The notes under the pieces were generated by a model. That model saw only the letters and a program-made list of their open reading frames with translations. It made no database searches and was not told the origin of the DNA. This document shows positions 1 through 5,746 of a stretch of DNA of 12,863 bases, piece after piece. Numbering within the stretch: the first letter of the stretch is position 1; the number at the start of each line of letters is the position of its first letter. The stretch is from an uncultured Bacilli bacterium. Its GTDB lineage: Bacteria > Bacillota_I > Bacilli_A > RF39 > UBA660. The stretch covers positions 1 through 12,863 of the forward strand of contig CAKONA010000009.1 of the NCBI GenBank assembly GCA_934096785.1, read 5' to 3'. A program made the position numbers and the translations under genes.

Positions 1-450
1 TAAATTTCTTACATGTTCCATTAAGCCACCAGCAAACATTGTAAGTAATCCTTCCATACTTGGAATAGTTGCATATTGAGCAATTACACTGCTATCAGCA
101 AATTCTGAATCAATGTATCCAACTCTAACTTCTAAAGCTGGGTGTTCTTTAGCAAACTTACTAACAACTTTGATTGGTTCTATAATAGAATCAGCAAAAA
201 GATAAGCATTAGGTCCTTCCATGTAATCATTTAATTTAATATCTTTTTTAGTCAAAGCTAAATTCATAAGAGTATTTTTATAAATTTTTACATCAGAATT
301 AACTTCTCTTAAACTTCTTCTTAACTCTGCAAATTCACCAACTGTTAAACCTTGATAATTTAATAACAAGAATGTCTTAGAGTTATCCAATTTTTCAGTT
401 ATTTCATTTACAATAGCTTCTTTTTGTTTAAGTATCTCTTTACTTGCCAT
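1..450 (-). CDS. rplJ: 50S ribosomal protein L10 (3' end outside window)
   Basis: This is the first 150 codons of ribosomal protein L10, the protein that anchors the L7/L12 dimers to 23S rRNA to form the ribosomal stalk. The reading starts MASKEILKQKEAIVNEITEK and continues with the typical N-terminal elements LLLNYQGLTVGEFAELRRSLR (about residues 28-48) and the YKNTLMNLAL segment. Family members are about 165-175 residues, so only the C-terminal helix that holds L7/L12 lies beyond the left edge. The ATG at 450 has an AGGAGAC ribosome binding site at 454-460. An L10-type leader with its own promoter precedes it, which independently supports the identity. rplL normally follows and would lie outside the window. 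No disruption is seen. Confidence 0.96.
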   Translation of the reverse strand, partial: MASKEILKQKEAIVNEITEKLDNSKTFLLLNYQGLTVGEFAELRRSLREVNSDVKIYKNTLMNLALTKKDIKLNDYMEGPNAYLFADSIIEPIKVVSKFAKEHPALEVRVGYIDSEFADSSVIAQYATIPSMEGLLTMFAGGLMEHVRNL

Positions 451-573
451 ATAGTCTCCTTTCATAATTTAAAAAGTTTCCTCATGACAAGGAAACTTGT
501 AATAATCGTCATTATTAATTGTTTCCTCGGTAAGATTTACGCATCAAGCACTTACTGTCTTTGGTCACTTCAC
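451..573 (-). promoter_or_regulatory. Ribosomal protein L10 leader (autoregulatory attenuator RNA)
   Basis: The transcribed leader of rplJ carries the conserved L10-leader core: ACCAAAGACAGTAAGTGC followed by CTTACCGAGG. GTAAG (plus positions 551-555) can pair with CTTAC (530-534), which corresponds to the known L10-binding helix. Downstream, CGAGGAAAC (521-529) can pair with GTTTCCTTG (488-496), giving an antiterminator. The same GTTTCCT is also the 5' arm of the terminator hairpin at 474-498, so the two structures exclude each other. In Bacillus subtilis excess L10(L12)4 complex binds this leader and favours termination; the same feedback is inferred here. What is seen is the conserved core and the competing helices; the mechanism is carried over from the known family. 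Confidence 0.9.
471..498 (-). terminator. Attenuator terminator of the L10 leader
   Basis: A perfect 9-bp inverted repeat (AAGTTTCCT / AGGAAACTT, loop of 7) lies at 474-498. It is followed on the minus strand by a U run made from 471-475. It sits about 20 bases ahead of the rplJ start, inside the L10 leader, so it acts as a conditional terminator, not a gene end. Confidence 0.8.
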
Positions 574-580
574 GATTAAG

Positions 581-609
581 ATTATACAACATAATTTTTT
601 GTTTGTAAA
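581..609 (-). promoter_or_regulatory. Promoter of rplJ leader (sigma-A type)
   Basis: TTTACA (604-609) and TATAAT (581-586) on the minus strand are separated by exactly 17 bases. The predicted start site, near 573, falls at the first base of the conserved L10 leader. This is the best-formed promoter in the window, as expected for a ribosomal protein operon. Confidence 0.85.
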
Positions 610-623
610 CCCCTTTTTTACAG

Positions 624-652
624 AAAAAGAAAGTAATTTCTTACTTCCTTTC
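624..652 (-). terminator. Terminator after cdaR
   Basis: A 12-bp hairpin (arms 641-652 and 625-636, loop 637-640, two G-U pairs) includes the cdaR stop codon. A TTTTTC run follows on the minus strand. It separates the cda operon from the rplJ promoter only 15 bases further on. Confidence 0.75.
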
Positions 653-2014
653 AATTCTAACTTCTATCTTAGTAGTTCTAGATGAATAAGATAATTTAAG
701 ATCAGTACCAGTTACCATTACTGGAACTTCATATGTACCAGGTTCTAAATCACTTAAATCAACGTATGCCTTAATATTCTTAGAGTCTAATTTATCAAGT
801 ACTGATTTAACACCTTTAACTACTACATCTACTTTTGTATCATTTACATTAGTAGCAAGTGGTCTATATTTATTAGTATCTAAATGTTCAAATACTATTG
901 GTATATCTTTAAATTCTTTAGATGTCTCACCTTCCATTTTAACTTTAATAGTTATTGCTGTATCAGACATTGATCTAACACCTGTAGGTTTAACTATTGT
1001 TTCTTGGAATGTCTTATCTTTACTAAGTCCATTTACATCTATTTCTACTTCGATTTCACTTATTTCTTTAAGTGCATCTTCTTCTCCATATAATGTTATA
1101 GTGTTTACATTTGAAGTTATAGAACTAATAGCACTTCCATTAGCTACATCTCCAACTGGAACAACCTTAACAGGAACTGTCTTACTTGGACTAGATATTT
1201 CAACAGTAGCAGTTATTGTGCCAGGAACTATTTCTATATCTTTAATTTCAGTACCTTTTTCATCATATGCGATTAATTTAACATTTTCTAAAGTATAAGT
1301 ACCAGCAGTTGTAGCATTTAATGCATTTACATCAACTAATGCTTTAACACTAGCTACTTTCTCTAGTTTTTCTTTATATGATTTAATTATTACTTCATCT
1401 CTATCTAATTTAATAGAACTAATTACTAATGTATTTCCTAATTTATCTTTATTTAGTATATCAGTAGTAACTGTACGAGAAGCACTAACTTTAGGATATA
1501 TAACTATTGTAGCTCTAGATGGGTCAACTTTATAATCAAGTGACTTAATTGGATTATTATATTTAATACTTACTTTATGAGTACCAGCAGATAATTCAGT
1601 TAAATCTAAACTTAATTTATGATCACCTAATTGTTCTGCTAAATATAAGTCACTCTTTCTACCCATAAGTACTATATCAGCACTCTCAGGAATACCTTCT
1701 ACTACATAAGCTTCTTCATTATATTCAGCTTCAACAGGTTGATTTGATAAAACTATTGCTTCAGTTTCAACTAAGTTGATTACCTTTCTATCTACTGCAA
1801 AGAAAGCAGCAAACGCACATATAAGAGAAACATATATAAGAGTATTTGGTTTATTTAAGAACTTATCTAAGTTTCCATTTCTATTACTAAGTTTATCACC
1901 TACAAAGTACACAGCCTTAGATATAGGAGTAACAAGTAATATATCTACTATTTTATATAGTACTTTAAATATTCTAGCGAAGAACTTTCCTATTTTCTTA
2001 CATAGTTTTTTCAT
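641..2014 (-). CDS. cdaR: CdaR, YbbR-domain regulator of diadenylate cyclase CdaA
   Basis: CdaR is the extracytoplasmic regulator that binds CdaA and modulates c-di-AMP synthesis. The protein (457 residues) has a basic N-terminus, a membrane anchor at about residues 57-75 (LIYVSLICAFAAFFAV) and then beta-rich YbbR repeats, about four. The repeats show the recurring pattern of a short strand, 'V.G....L..I..I.A.VDLS.L..GTY.VPV' and a closing strand; the clearest is the last one, residues ~365-457 with KAYVDLSDLEPGTYEVPV. I chose the ATG at 2014 because AAGGTG lies 6 bases upstream of it. The in-frame GTG at 2029 would place that ribosome binding site inside the gene. The gene overlaps the end of cdaA by 17 bases, implying translational coupling. 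In most Bacillota glmM comes next; here a terminator and then rplJ follow. Confidence 0.92.
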   Translation of the reverse strand: MKKLCKKIGKFFARIFKVLYKIVDILLVTPISKAVYFVGDKLSNRNGNLDKFLNKPNTLIYVSLICAFAAFFAVDRKVINLVETEAIVLSNQPVEAEYNEEAYVVEGIPESADIVLMGRKSDLYLAEQLGDHKLSLDLTELSAGTHKVSIKYNNPIKSLDYKVDPSRATIVIYPKVSASRTVTTDILNKDKLGNTLVISSIKLDRDEVIIKSYKEKLEKVASVKALVDVNALNATTAGTYTLENVKLIAYDEKGTEIKDIEIVPGTITATVEISSPSKTVPVKVVPVGDVANGSAISSITSNVNTITLYGEEDALKEISEIEVEIDVNGLSKDKTFQETIVKPTGVRSMSDTAITIKVKMEGETSKEFKDIPIVFEHLDTNKYRPLATNVNDTKVDVVVKGVKSVLDKLDSKNIKAYVDLSDLEPGTYEVPVMVTGTDLKLSYSSRTTKIEVRIERK

Positions 2015-2828
2015 TTTCTTCACCTTCACTTTCTGTTACATCAGCTTCATAGAATGTTTCTTTCTTAGGTTGTAACTCTTCTAATAATAACATTCTAGCA
2101 TCATCTAAAGATAAATTATAATTTAAATCACTTTGTATTGCTATAGATATTCTACCAGTTTCTTCACTTACTATAATTGAAATACAATCTGATATCTCAC
2201 TGATACCAAGAGCTGCTCTATGACGAGTACCAAGTCTCTTAGATATATTAGGATTTGAACTTACTGGAAATACACTACCAGCACATGTAATCTTATCTCC
2301 TTGAATTATAACACCACCATCATGAAGAGGATTATTCTTCCAGAATATTGATATTAATAACTCGCTTGTTATATCAGCATAAAGTTTAGTAGCTGGTTCT
2401 ATATATTGAGCTAAACTATAATCTTTCTCTATAACTATTAAAGCACCAATCTTATTTTTCTTTAAATAATCAAGTGCATTTATTATCTCATAAACAACCC
2501 TTTCTCTTTCATCAACTGTAAGATTTTTATGTCTTCCAAGTAATTGACTTCTACCTATACTTTCAAGAGCATTTCTAATCTCTGGTTGAAATATAATTAT
2601 TAAAGCAAGAGGTCCCCAAGAAATTACATATTCTAATATAATACCTACAGTATTAAGATTTAAAACTCCACTTAAGAATTTTAAAAGTACTATTATTAAA
2701 ACCCCTTTGAATATTAATGTTAATTTGAAATTATTTCTAGAATACTTAAGTAATTGATAAAACATAAACCAAACTACCATAATATCTAGAACTTTAGTTG
2801 CTATTTTTAATATTGTCGTATATACCAT
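1998..2828 (-). CDS. cdaA: Membrane diadenylate cyclase CdaA (c-di-AMP synthase)
   Basis: CdaA condenses two ATP molecules into cyclic di-AMP, the second messenger that controls potassium and osmolyte transport and wall homeostasis. The 276-residue length matches the family (about 270). Three N-terminal membrane helices lie at about residues 10-26, 37-54 and 63-80. The DisA_N domain follows, with PLHDGGVIIQGD (DGx at 170-172), GTRHRAALG (RHR at 202-204) and VSEETG (220-225). The canonical DGA motif reads DGG here, a conservative change beside the catalytic Asp. The ATG at 2828 has a GGAGGT site 8 bases upstream. The C-terminus is acidic and contains the overlapping start of cdaR, its usual partner. 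No truncation or frame break is seen. Confidence 0.96.
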   Translation of the reverse strand: MVYTTILKIATKVLDIMVVWFMFYQLLKYSRNNFKLTLIFKGVLIIVLLKFLSGVLNLNTVGIILEYVISWGPLALIIIFQPEIRNALESIGRSQLLGRHKNLTVDERERVVYEIINALDYLKKNKIGALIVIEKDYSLAQYIEPATKLYADITSELLISIFWKNNPLHDGGVIIQGDKITCAGSVFPVSSNPNISKRLGTRHRAALGISEISDCISIIVSEETGRISIAIQSDLNYNLSLDDARMLLLEELQPKKETFYEADVTESEGEENEKTM

Positions 2829-2854
2829 TTATCGATACCTCCATCTATTAAAAT

Positions 2855-2883
2855 ATTATACACTAATTAATAATCTATTTCCA
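2855..2883 (-). promoter_or_regulatory. Probable promoter of cdaA-cdaR
   Basis: TATAAT (2855-2860) has a TGGAAA hexamer (2878-2883, 4 of 6 matches to TTGACA) 17 bases upstream on the minus strand. It predicts a leader of about 20 bases before the cdaA ATG, which holds the GGAGGT site. The -10 is convincing and the -35 is weak. Confidence 0.6.
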
Positions 2884-2922
2884 CATATTTAAAAATATTT
2901 AATAGAATTTTACACAACATTT

Positions 2923-2946
2923 AAAAAGCAACACCTAAGTGTCACT
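2923..2946 (-). terminator. Terminator after spoVS
   Basis: An 8-bp hairpin with two G-U pairs (arms 2939-2946 and 2927-2934, loop CTAA) is followed by a U run from 2923-2927. The first arm overlaps the spoVS stop codon. Its strength is moderate. Confidence 0.6.
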
Positions 2947-3208
2947 ATTTATTTTCTACTAAAAGTTTAATAGCAGTTTTCTCTTTTCCATCAATTATCA
3001 CATCATAAAATGCCGGAGTACATATCAGATTCAAACCAAGTGGTGCAACAAAACCTCTTGCTATAGATATAGCCTTAATAGCTTGATTTACTGCTCCTGC
3101 TCCTACTGTTTGTATTTCTACACATTTTCCTCCTTCTCTAAAAGAATTAGCAATACTACCTGCTACCTTTTGAGAAATACTTTTACTTGAAACTTTTATT
3201 ATATCCAT
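2945..3208 (-). CDS. spoVS: Stage V sporulation protein S (SpoVS)
   Basis: This is a small Alba-like protein of 87 residues, essentially the family's 86. It shows the hallmark stretches IIKVSSKSISQKVAGSIA, GAGAVNQAIKAISIARGFVAP and KEKTAIKLLVE. In Bacillus subtilis SpoVS affects septation and coat assembly during sporulation; its fold suggests nucleic-acid binding. The ATG at 3208 was chosen because GAGGTG lies 6 bases upstream; an in-frame GTG at 3217 is part of that ribosome binding site. The gene is a single-gene unit between two hairpins, with no confident sigma-A or sigma-H promoter visible in the short gap upstream. SpoVS homologues also occur in bacteria that do not form spores, so on its own it is not proof of sporulation. 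Confidence 0.95.
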   Translation of the reverse strand: MDIIKVSSKSISQKVAGSIANSFREGGKCVEIQTVGAGAVNQAIKAISIARGFVAPLGLNLICTPAFYDVIIDGKEKTAIKLLVENK

Positions 3209-3246
3209 TTCTTTCACCTCAATAATTTATATGTTTAAAACCAAAT

Positions 3247-3273
3247 AAAAATACTAAAGAATTAATCCTTAGT
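3247..3273 (-). terminator. Terminator after the membrane protein gene
   Basis: An 8-bp A/T-rich hairpin (arms 3266-3273 and 3253-3260, loop of 5) overlaps the stop codon of the upstream gene. ATTTTT follows on the minus strand. Confidence 0.6.
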
Positions 3274-3936
3274 AATTTTTTTAATCTTCTTGGTATTTAC
3301 TTCTCTTAATTTTTTCTTAACACTCTTTTTCTTACTTTCAATACCACATATTATACTTAATTTCTTATCAATTTTAGGATTTCTAATTAGTATTGTAAAG
3401 AATAATTCAAGTAAATTAATAAGTCCAAATCCAATAAAGTAATATCCTAGTATAATACTTACAGCTGCATATTTAGTAACAAGTGGATCCACCATTAAAG
3501 AACCTAACATTATTATTAAAATAGTACTTATCATCTTAGGATAAAAGTTTACATCTTTATTTCTAGTTAACGTATATACTCTAAAAAATTTATTAAATGC
3601 ACACATAACAGAATATAACACTATAGAAGAACATACTACAAATGCATCATTTCCTATATAACTAAATACCATTATATAAGATGCAACTATTACATTTATA
3701 AGGCCAAAGAACAAATATTCATAATTATCAATTCTTCTATTTAAGAAGTATGCAAGTAATGAGAAAAATCCAAATGTAAAGAATAATACTGGTAAATACT
3801 CTATAGGACTTAATAATTCTACTTCAGGAAACCCAAGTAACAAGTATCCAAATACAGTATATATACTATAAAGCATAATATCTATTCCTATAAAAGTTCT
3901 TTCAAATTCTTTTATAACAACCCTAGTTAATCTCAT
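3262..3936 (-). CDS. Six-helix membrane protein of unknown function
   Basis: I do not recognise this 224-residue protein. It has about six hydrophobic segments (roughly residues 17-35, 44-64, 71-91, 97-116, 134-150 and 155-183). A strongly basic cytoplasmic tail rich in Lys (about 186-224, with repeated KKK runs) follows. The compact six-helix arrangement recalls HdeD/DUF308-type proteins, but I see no signature that settles it. The ATG at 3936 has a GAGGGTG site upstream, and a near-consensus promoter lies at 3962-3990. The gene forms a single transcription unit with its own terminator, so its neighbours give no functional clue. The basic tail could contact RNA, DNA or anionic lipid; that is speculation. 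Confidence 0.75.
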   Translation of the reverse strand: MRLTRVVIKEFERTFIGIDIMLYSIYTVFGYLLLGFPEVELLSPIEYLPVLFFTFGFFSLLAYFLNRRIDNYEYLFFGLINVIVASYIMVFSYIGNDAFVVCSSIVLYSVMCAFNKFFRVYTLTRNKDVNFYPKMISTILIIMLGSLMVDPLVTKYAAVSIILGYYFIGFGLINLLELFFTILIRNPKIDKKLSIICGIESKKKSVKKKLREVNTKKIKKITKD

Positions 3937-3961
3937 CTTAACACCCTCTTATTCTAAAATA

Positions 3962-3990
3962 ATTCTATATCATTTATATTGATGTGTCAA
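3962..3990 (-). promoter_or_regulatory. Promoter of the six-helix membrane protein gene
   Basis: A perfect TTGACA (3985-3990) and TAGAAT (3962-3967) are 17 bases apart on the minus strand. Transcription should start near 3955, about 19 bases before the ATG at 3936. The promoter lies in the 3' end of a decayed gene, so it either arose there or was already nested in the old coding sequence. Confidence 0.8.
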
Positions 3991-4298
3991 TGATAAACTT
4001 TTATTTCTTCTGTTAAGTTCATTTTCATCTACATATATTACTTTACCACCATTAGGTTTAATTTTATCTCCTCCATACACTACCCCATTTTTTCTTTTGG
4101 CATAGTAGCATAACCATCAGTAAATATTATCTTATTTTCTACTCTTCTACTAAAAGCATTTTGTGCTACTTCAAAGTCAGTACCACCTCAACCTTGATAT
4201 TCAAGATTATCTATATCTTTTAAACTTCTAATCTCAGTAAACCCAAACTATTTAGTTAACCATTCTACATTATTTCCATACAAAGTACAAGTTTTTTT
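3970..4298 (-). pseudogene. Decayed 3' fragment of a von Willebrand factor A-like gene
   Basis: Reading the minus strand in pieces recovers a clear protein relic: YGNNVEWLTK, stop, FGFTEIRSLKDIDNLEYQG, TGA stop, GGTDFEVAQNAFSRRVENK, then IIFTDGYATMPKEKMG. A TAG then follows and a frame shift to VYGGDKIKPNGGKVIYVDEN. The GGTDF and FTDGY elements match the Thr and second Asp of a vWA metal-ion (MIDAS) site. The DxSxS part and everything N-terminal to it are missing. At least two or three stops and one frameshift rule out a working product. The first break sits where GGA-to-TGA would be a one-base change. It could have been a TROVE, metallopeptidase-linked or phage-type vWA protein; the fragment is too short to decide. 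The upstream boundary is approximate and abuts the terminator of the exporter gene. Confidence 0.75.
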
Positions 4299-4305
4299 CA
4301 CACAC

Positions 4306-4334
4306 AAAAAGCCTTAAATTTCTCTAAGGCCTTT
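4306..4334 (-). terminator. Terminator after the AI-2E family gene
   Basis: A 10-bp hairpin (arms 4325-4334 and 4307-4316, one G-U pair, core GCCTTA/TAAGGC) is followed by a U run from 4306-4310. It lies three bases after the stop codon. Confidence 0.85.
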
Positions 4335-4336
4335 AA

Positions 4337-5506
4337 CTAATCTTTATCATCATCTTTTTCTCTGTATCCAAAGAAATTATATTTTTCATCAAAGAATACA
4401 TATATTATTTTAAGTAATGCAACTACTGGAGTAGCTATTACCATACCAAATATACCAAACATATATTCAAATATCATCAATGAAAGTATAATTGTAATTG
4501 GACTTAAATTAAGTTTTTTACTCATTACTAGTGGTTGAAGTACATTTCCATCTATTGTTTGTACTACTGCTATAAAGGCTAAAGTTAATACACCTATTAA
4601 TGGACTTTGAGTAAACCCAATCGCACCCGCAACTGCAGCTCCCATATAAGGACCAATATATGGTATTAAATTAGTAATAACACACACTATTGTTACAAGT
4701 ACTGGAGCATTCAAACCTATTATTGAAAAACCTATTAATGATGTTACAAATAATAATAATGATAGCCATAATGTTCCACTTACAAATGAGAATAATGAGT
4801 CATCTAATTGTTCCATTAAGTATTTAACTTCACTTCTAGATTTCTTAGGAAATAATTTAATAAATCCTTCACTTACTTTATCAAAATCAAATAATATATA
4901 GAAACCTAATATTAAACTTAATAATATTTTACCTATTCCACTTGCTAAAGCAGATACAACATTCATAGCAGTCTCTGGTATATTTGTCTGTATATCACGA
5001 GCAAACACTTCTATTTTATTTAAGAATGAAGCTTTAATTCCATCTAAATTTTCAAGACTTAAATTAGAAAGTTTAATAAATACATTATCTATCCATACTT
5101 TAACATCTTCAACTATCTTAGGTACACTTGATGCCATCTCAGATATTTGAGTTCCAAGAGACGGAATAGTAAATGCAAATAATGCATATAAGACTGTTAT
5201 TAATACTAAGTATGCAATTACAACACTAAGTCCTCTTTTAATTCCCTTATCAGTAAGTTTTTTAACAAGTGGATTTAAAAGCCATGCAATAAACCAACCT
5301 ATAAATAATGGAGATATTATTGATAAGATTTTACCAATAAATGTAAGTATATTCCATTCCTTAAAGATAAGTCCAAGTACATAGATTAATAATATTACAA
5401 ATAAGATATACATTATCTTAAGTATTTTATTTCCAGTACTCAAAAGTTCATTTACTTTTTTGCCGCTTACTTTTCTATCTTCAGCTTTTTTAATTTTCTC
5501 AATCAT
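4337..5506 (-). CDS. AI-2E family transporter (YueF/YtvI type)
   Basis: This 389-residue protein belongs to the AI-2E exporter family (PF01594), multi-helix membrane proteins. Some members export autoinducer-2 and others act as sodium/proton antiporters or remain uncharacterised. Its length is typical. After a basic N-terminal tail there are paired helices at about residues 28-47 and 54-80 and another at about 92-115. A soluble segment (about 118-180) precedes the C-terminal half. That half shows the family signature: IPYIGPYMGAAVAGAIG, then a Q..DGNVLQPLVMSKKLNLSP stretch and the IFGMVIATPVVALLK ending. The ATG at 5506 has AGGAG upstream. The gene is preceded by the microprotein's terminator, so it needs its own promoter, of which I see only a weak TATTAT. 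The substrate cannot be told from sequence. Confidence 0.9.
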   Translation of the reverse strand: MIEKIKKAEDRKVSGKKVNELLSTGNKILKIMYILFVILLIYVLGLIFKEWNILTFIGKILSIISPLFIGWFIAWLLNPLVKKLTDKGIKRGLSVVIAYLVLITVLYALFAFTIPSLGTQISEMASSVPKIVEDVKVWIDNVFIKLSNLSLENLDGIKASFLNKIEVFARDIQTNIPETAMNVVSALASGIGKILLSLILGFYILFDFDKVSEGFIKLFPKKSRSEVKYLMEQLDDSLFSFVSGTLWLSLLLFVTSLIGFSIIGLNAPVLVTIVCVITNLIPYIGPYMGAAVAGAIGFTQSPLIGVLTLAFIAVVQTIDGNVLQPLVMSKKLNLSPITIILSLMIFEYMFGIFGMVIATPVVALLKIIYVFFDEKYNFFGYREKDDDKD

Positions 5507-5550
5507 TTACATACACTCCTTATCATCATAATAATACCACATTTTAATTT

Positions 5551-5579
5551 AAAAAAATAGTTCAATTTTAGAACTATTT
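5551..5579 (-). terminator. Terminator after the microprotein gene
   Basis: A perfect 9-bp hairpin (AAATAGTTC / GAACTATTT, arms 5571-5579 and 5555-5563, loop of 7) is followed by a run of U residues from 5551-5557. It includes the stop codon of the 43-codon gene and closes the recD2-microprotein unit. Confidence 0.8.
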
Positions 5580-5705
5580 TCCTTCTGTTACAGTTTTTGA
5601 CATCTTTTGCATACATTCCATAATATCTTTCTCATATTTTTTATATACAAGACATGCTCCTATTCCTGATGCGAAAGCTATCATATTACCTAAAGTCTTA
5701 ATAAT
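5574..5705 (-). CDS. 43-residue membrane microprotein with a probable ATT start
   Basis: This short frame lies between recD2 and the exporter. The product would read (M)IKTLGNMIAFASGIGACLVY, then KKYEKDIMECMQKMSKTVTE and GK. It has one short hydrophobic helix (about residues 8-21) and then a charged, Met-rich amphipathic tail. The strong ribosome binding site AAAGGAG at 5712-5718 is 6 bases from an in-frame ATT at 5703-5705, the ideal distance. The first in-frame ATG (5684) is about 27 bases away, and the GTG at 5708-5710 is in a frame that stops after six codons. ATT starts are known for infC. It lies 41 bases after recD2 and ends in a clear terminator. Small proteins of this layout are common in Bacillota, but I do not recognise the family with confidence. 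Confidence 0.65.
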   Translation of the reverse strand: MIKTLGNMIAFASGIGACLVYKKYEKDIMECMQKMSKTVTEGK

Positions 5706-5711
5706 ATCACG

Positions 5712-5718
5712 CTCCTTT
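5712..5718 (-). promoter_or_regulatory. Ribosome binding site that decides the ATT start
   Basis: AAAGGAG on the minus strand is a near-perfect anti-16S match. The only start-like codon at a workable distance that opens a long frame is the ATT at 5703-5705 (6-base spacer CGTGAT). This supports non-ATG initiation of the microprotein. Confidence 0.65.
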
Positions 5719-5746
5719 GATATTATTATTTATTATTTCTAAAATT

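Noticed and set aside
1101..2075. Plus-strand open frames antisense to cdaR and the end of cdaA (1101-1298, 1776-2075)
   Set aside because: They are opposite strong coding sequence, lack ribosome binding sites and translate to low-complexity hydrophobic peptides; they are shadows.
3209..3246. A sigma-H or sigma-A promoter before spoVS
   Set aside because: TATAAA-like and AAGGAT-like pieces exist, but none has a partner element at correct spacing.
4141..4200. TGA in the vWA relic as evidence that TGA encodes Trp
   Set aside because: The same fragment also has TAG stops and a frameshift, and all Trp codons checked in intact genes are TGG. The absence of TGA stops among eleven genes is not informative in such an A/T-rich genome.
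3970..4298. Noncoding RNA or riboswitch in the roughly 400-base gap between the exporter and the six-helix gene
   Set aside because: The gap is explained by recognisable vWA protein fragments, a terminator and a promoter; no conserved RNA motif was seen.
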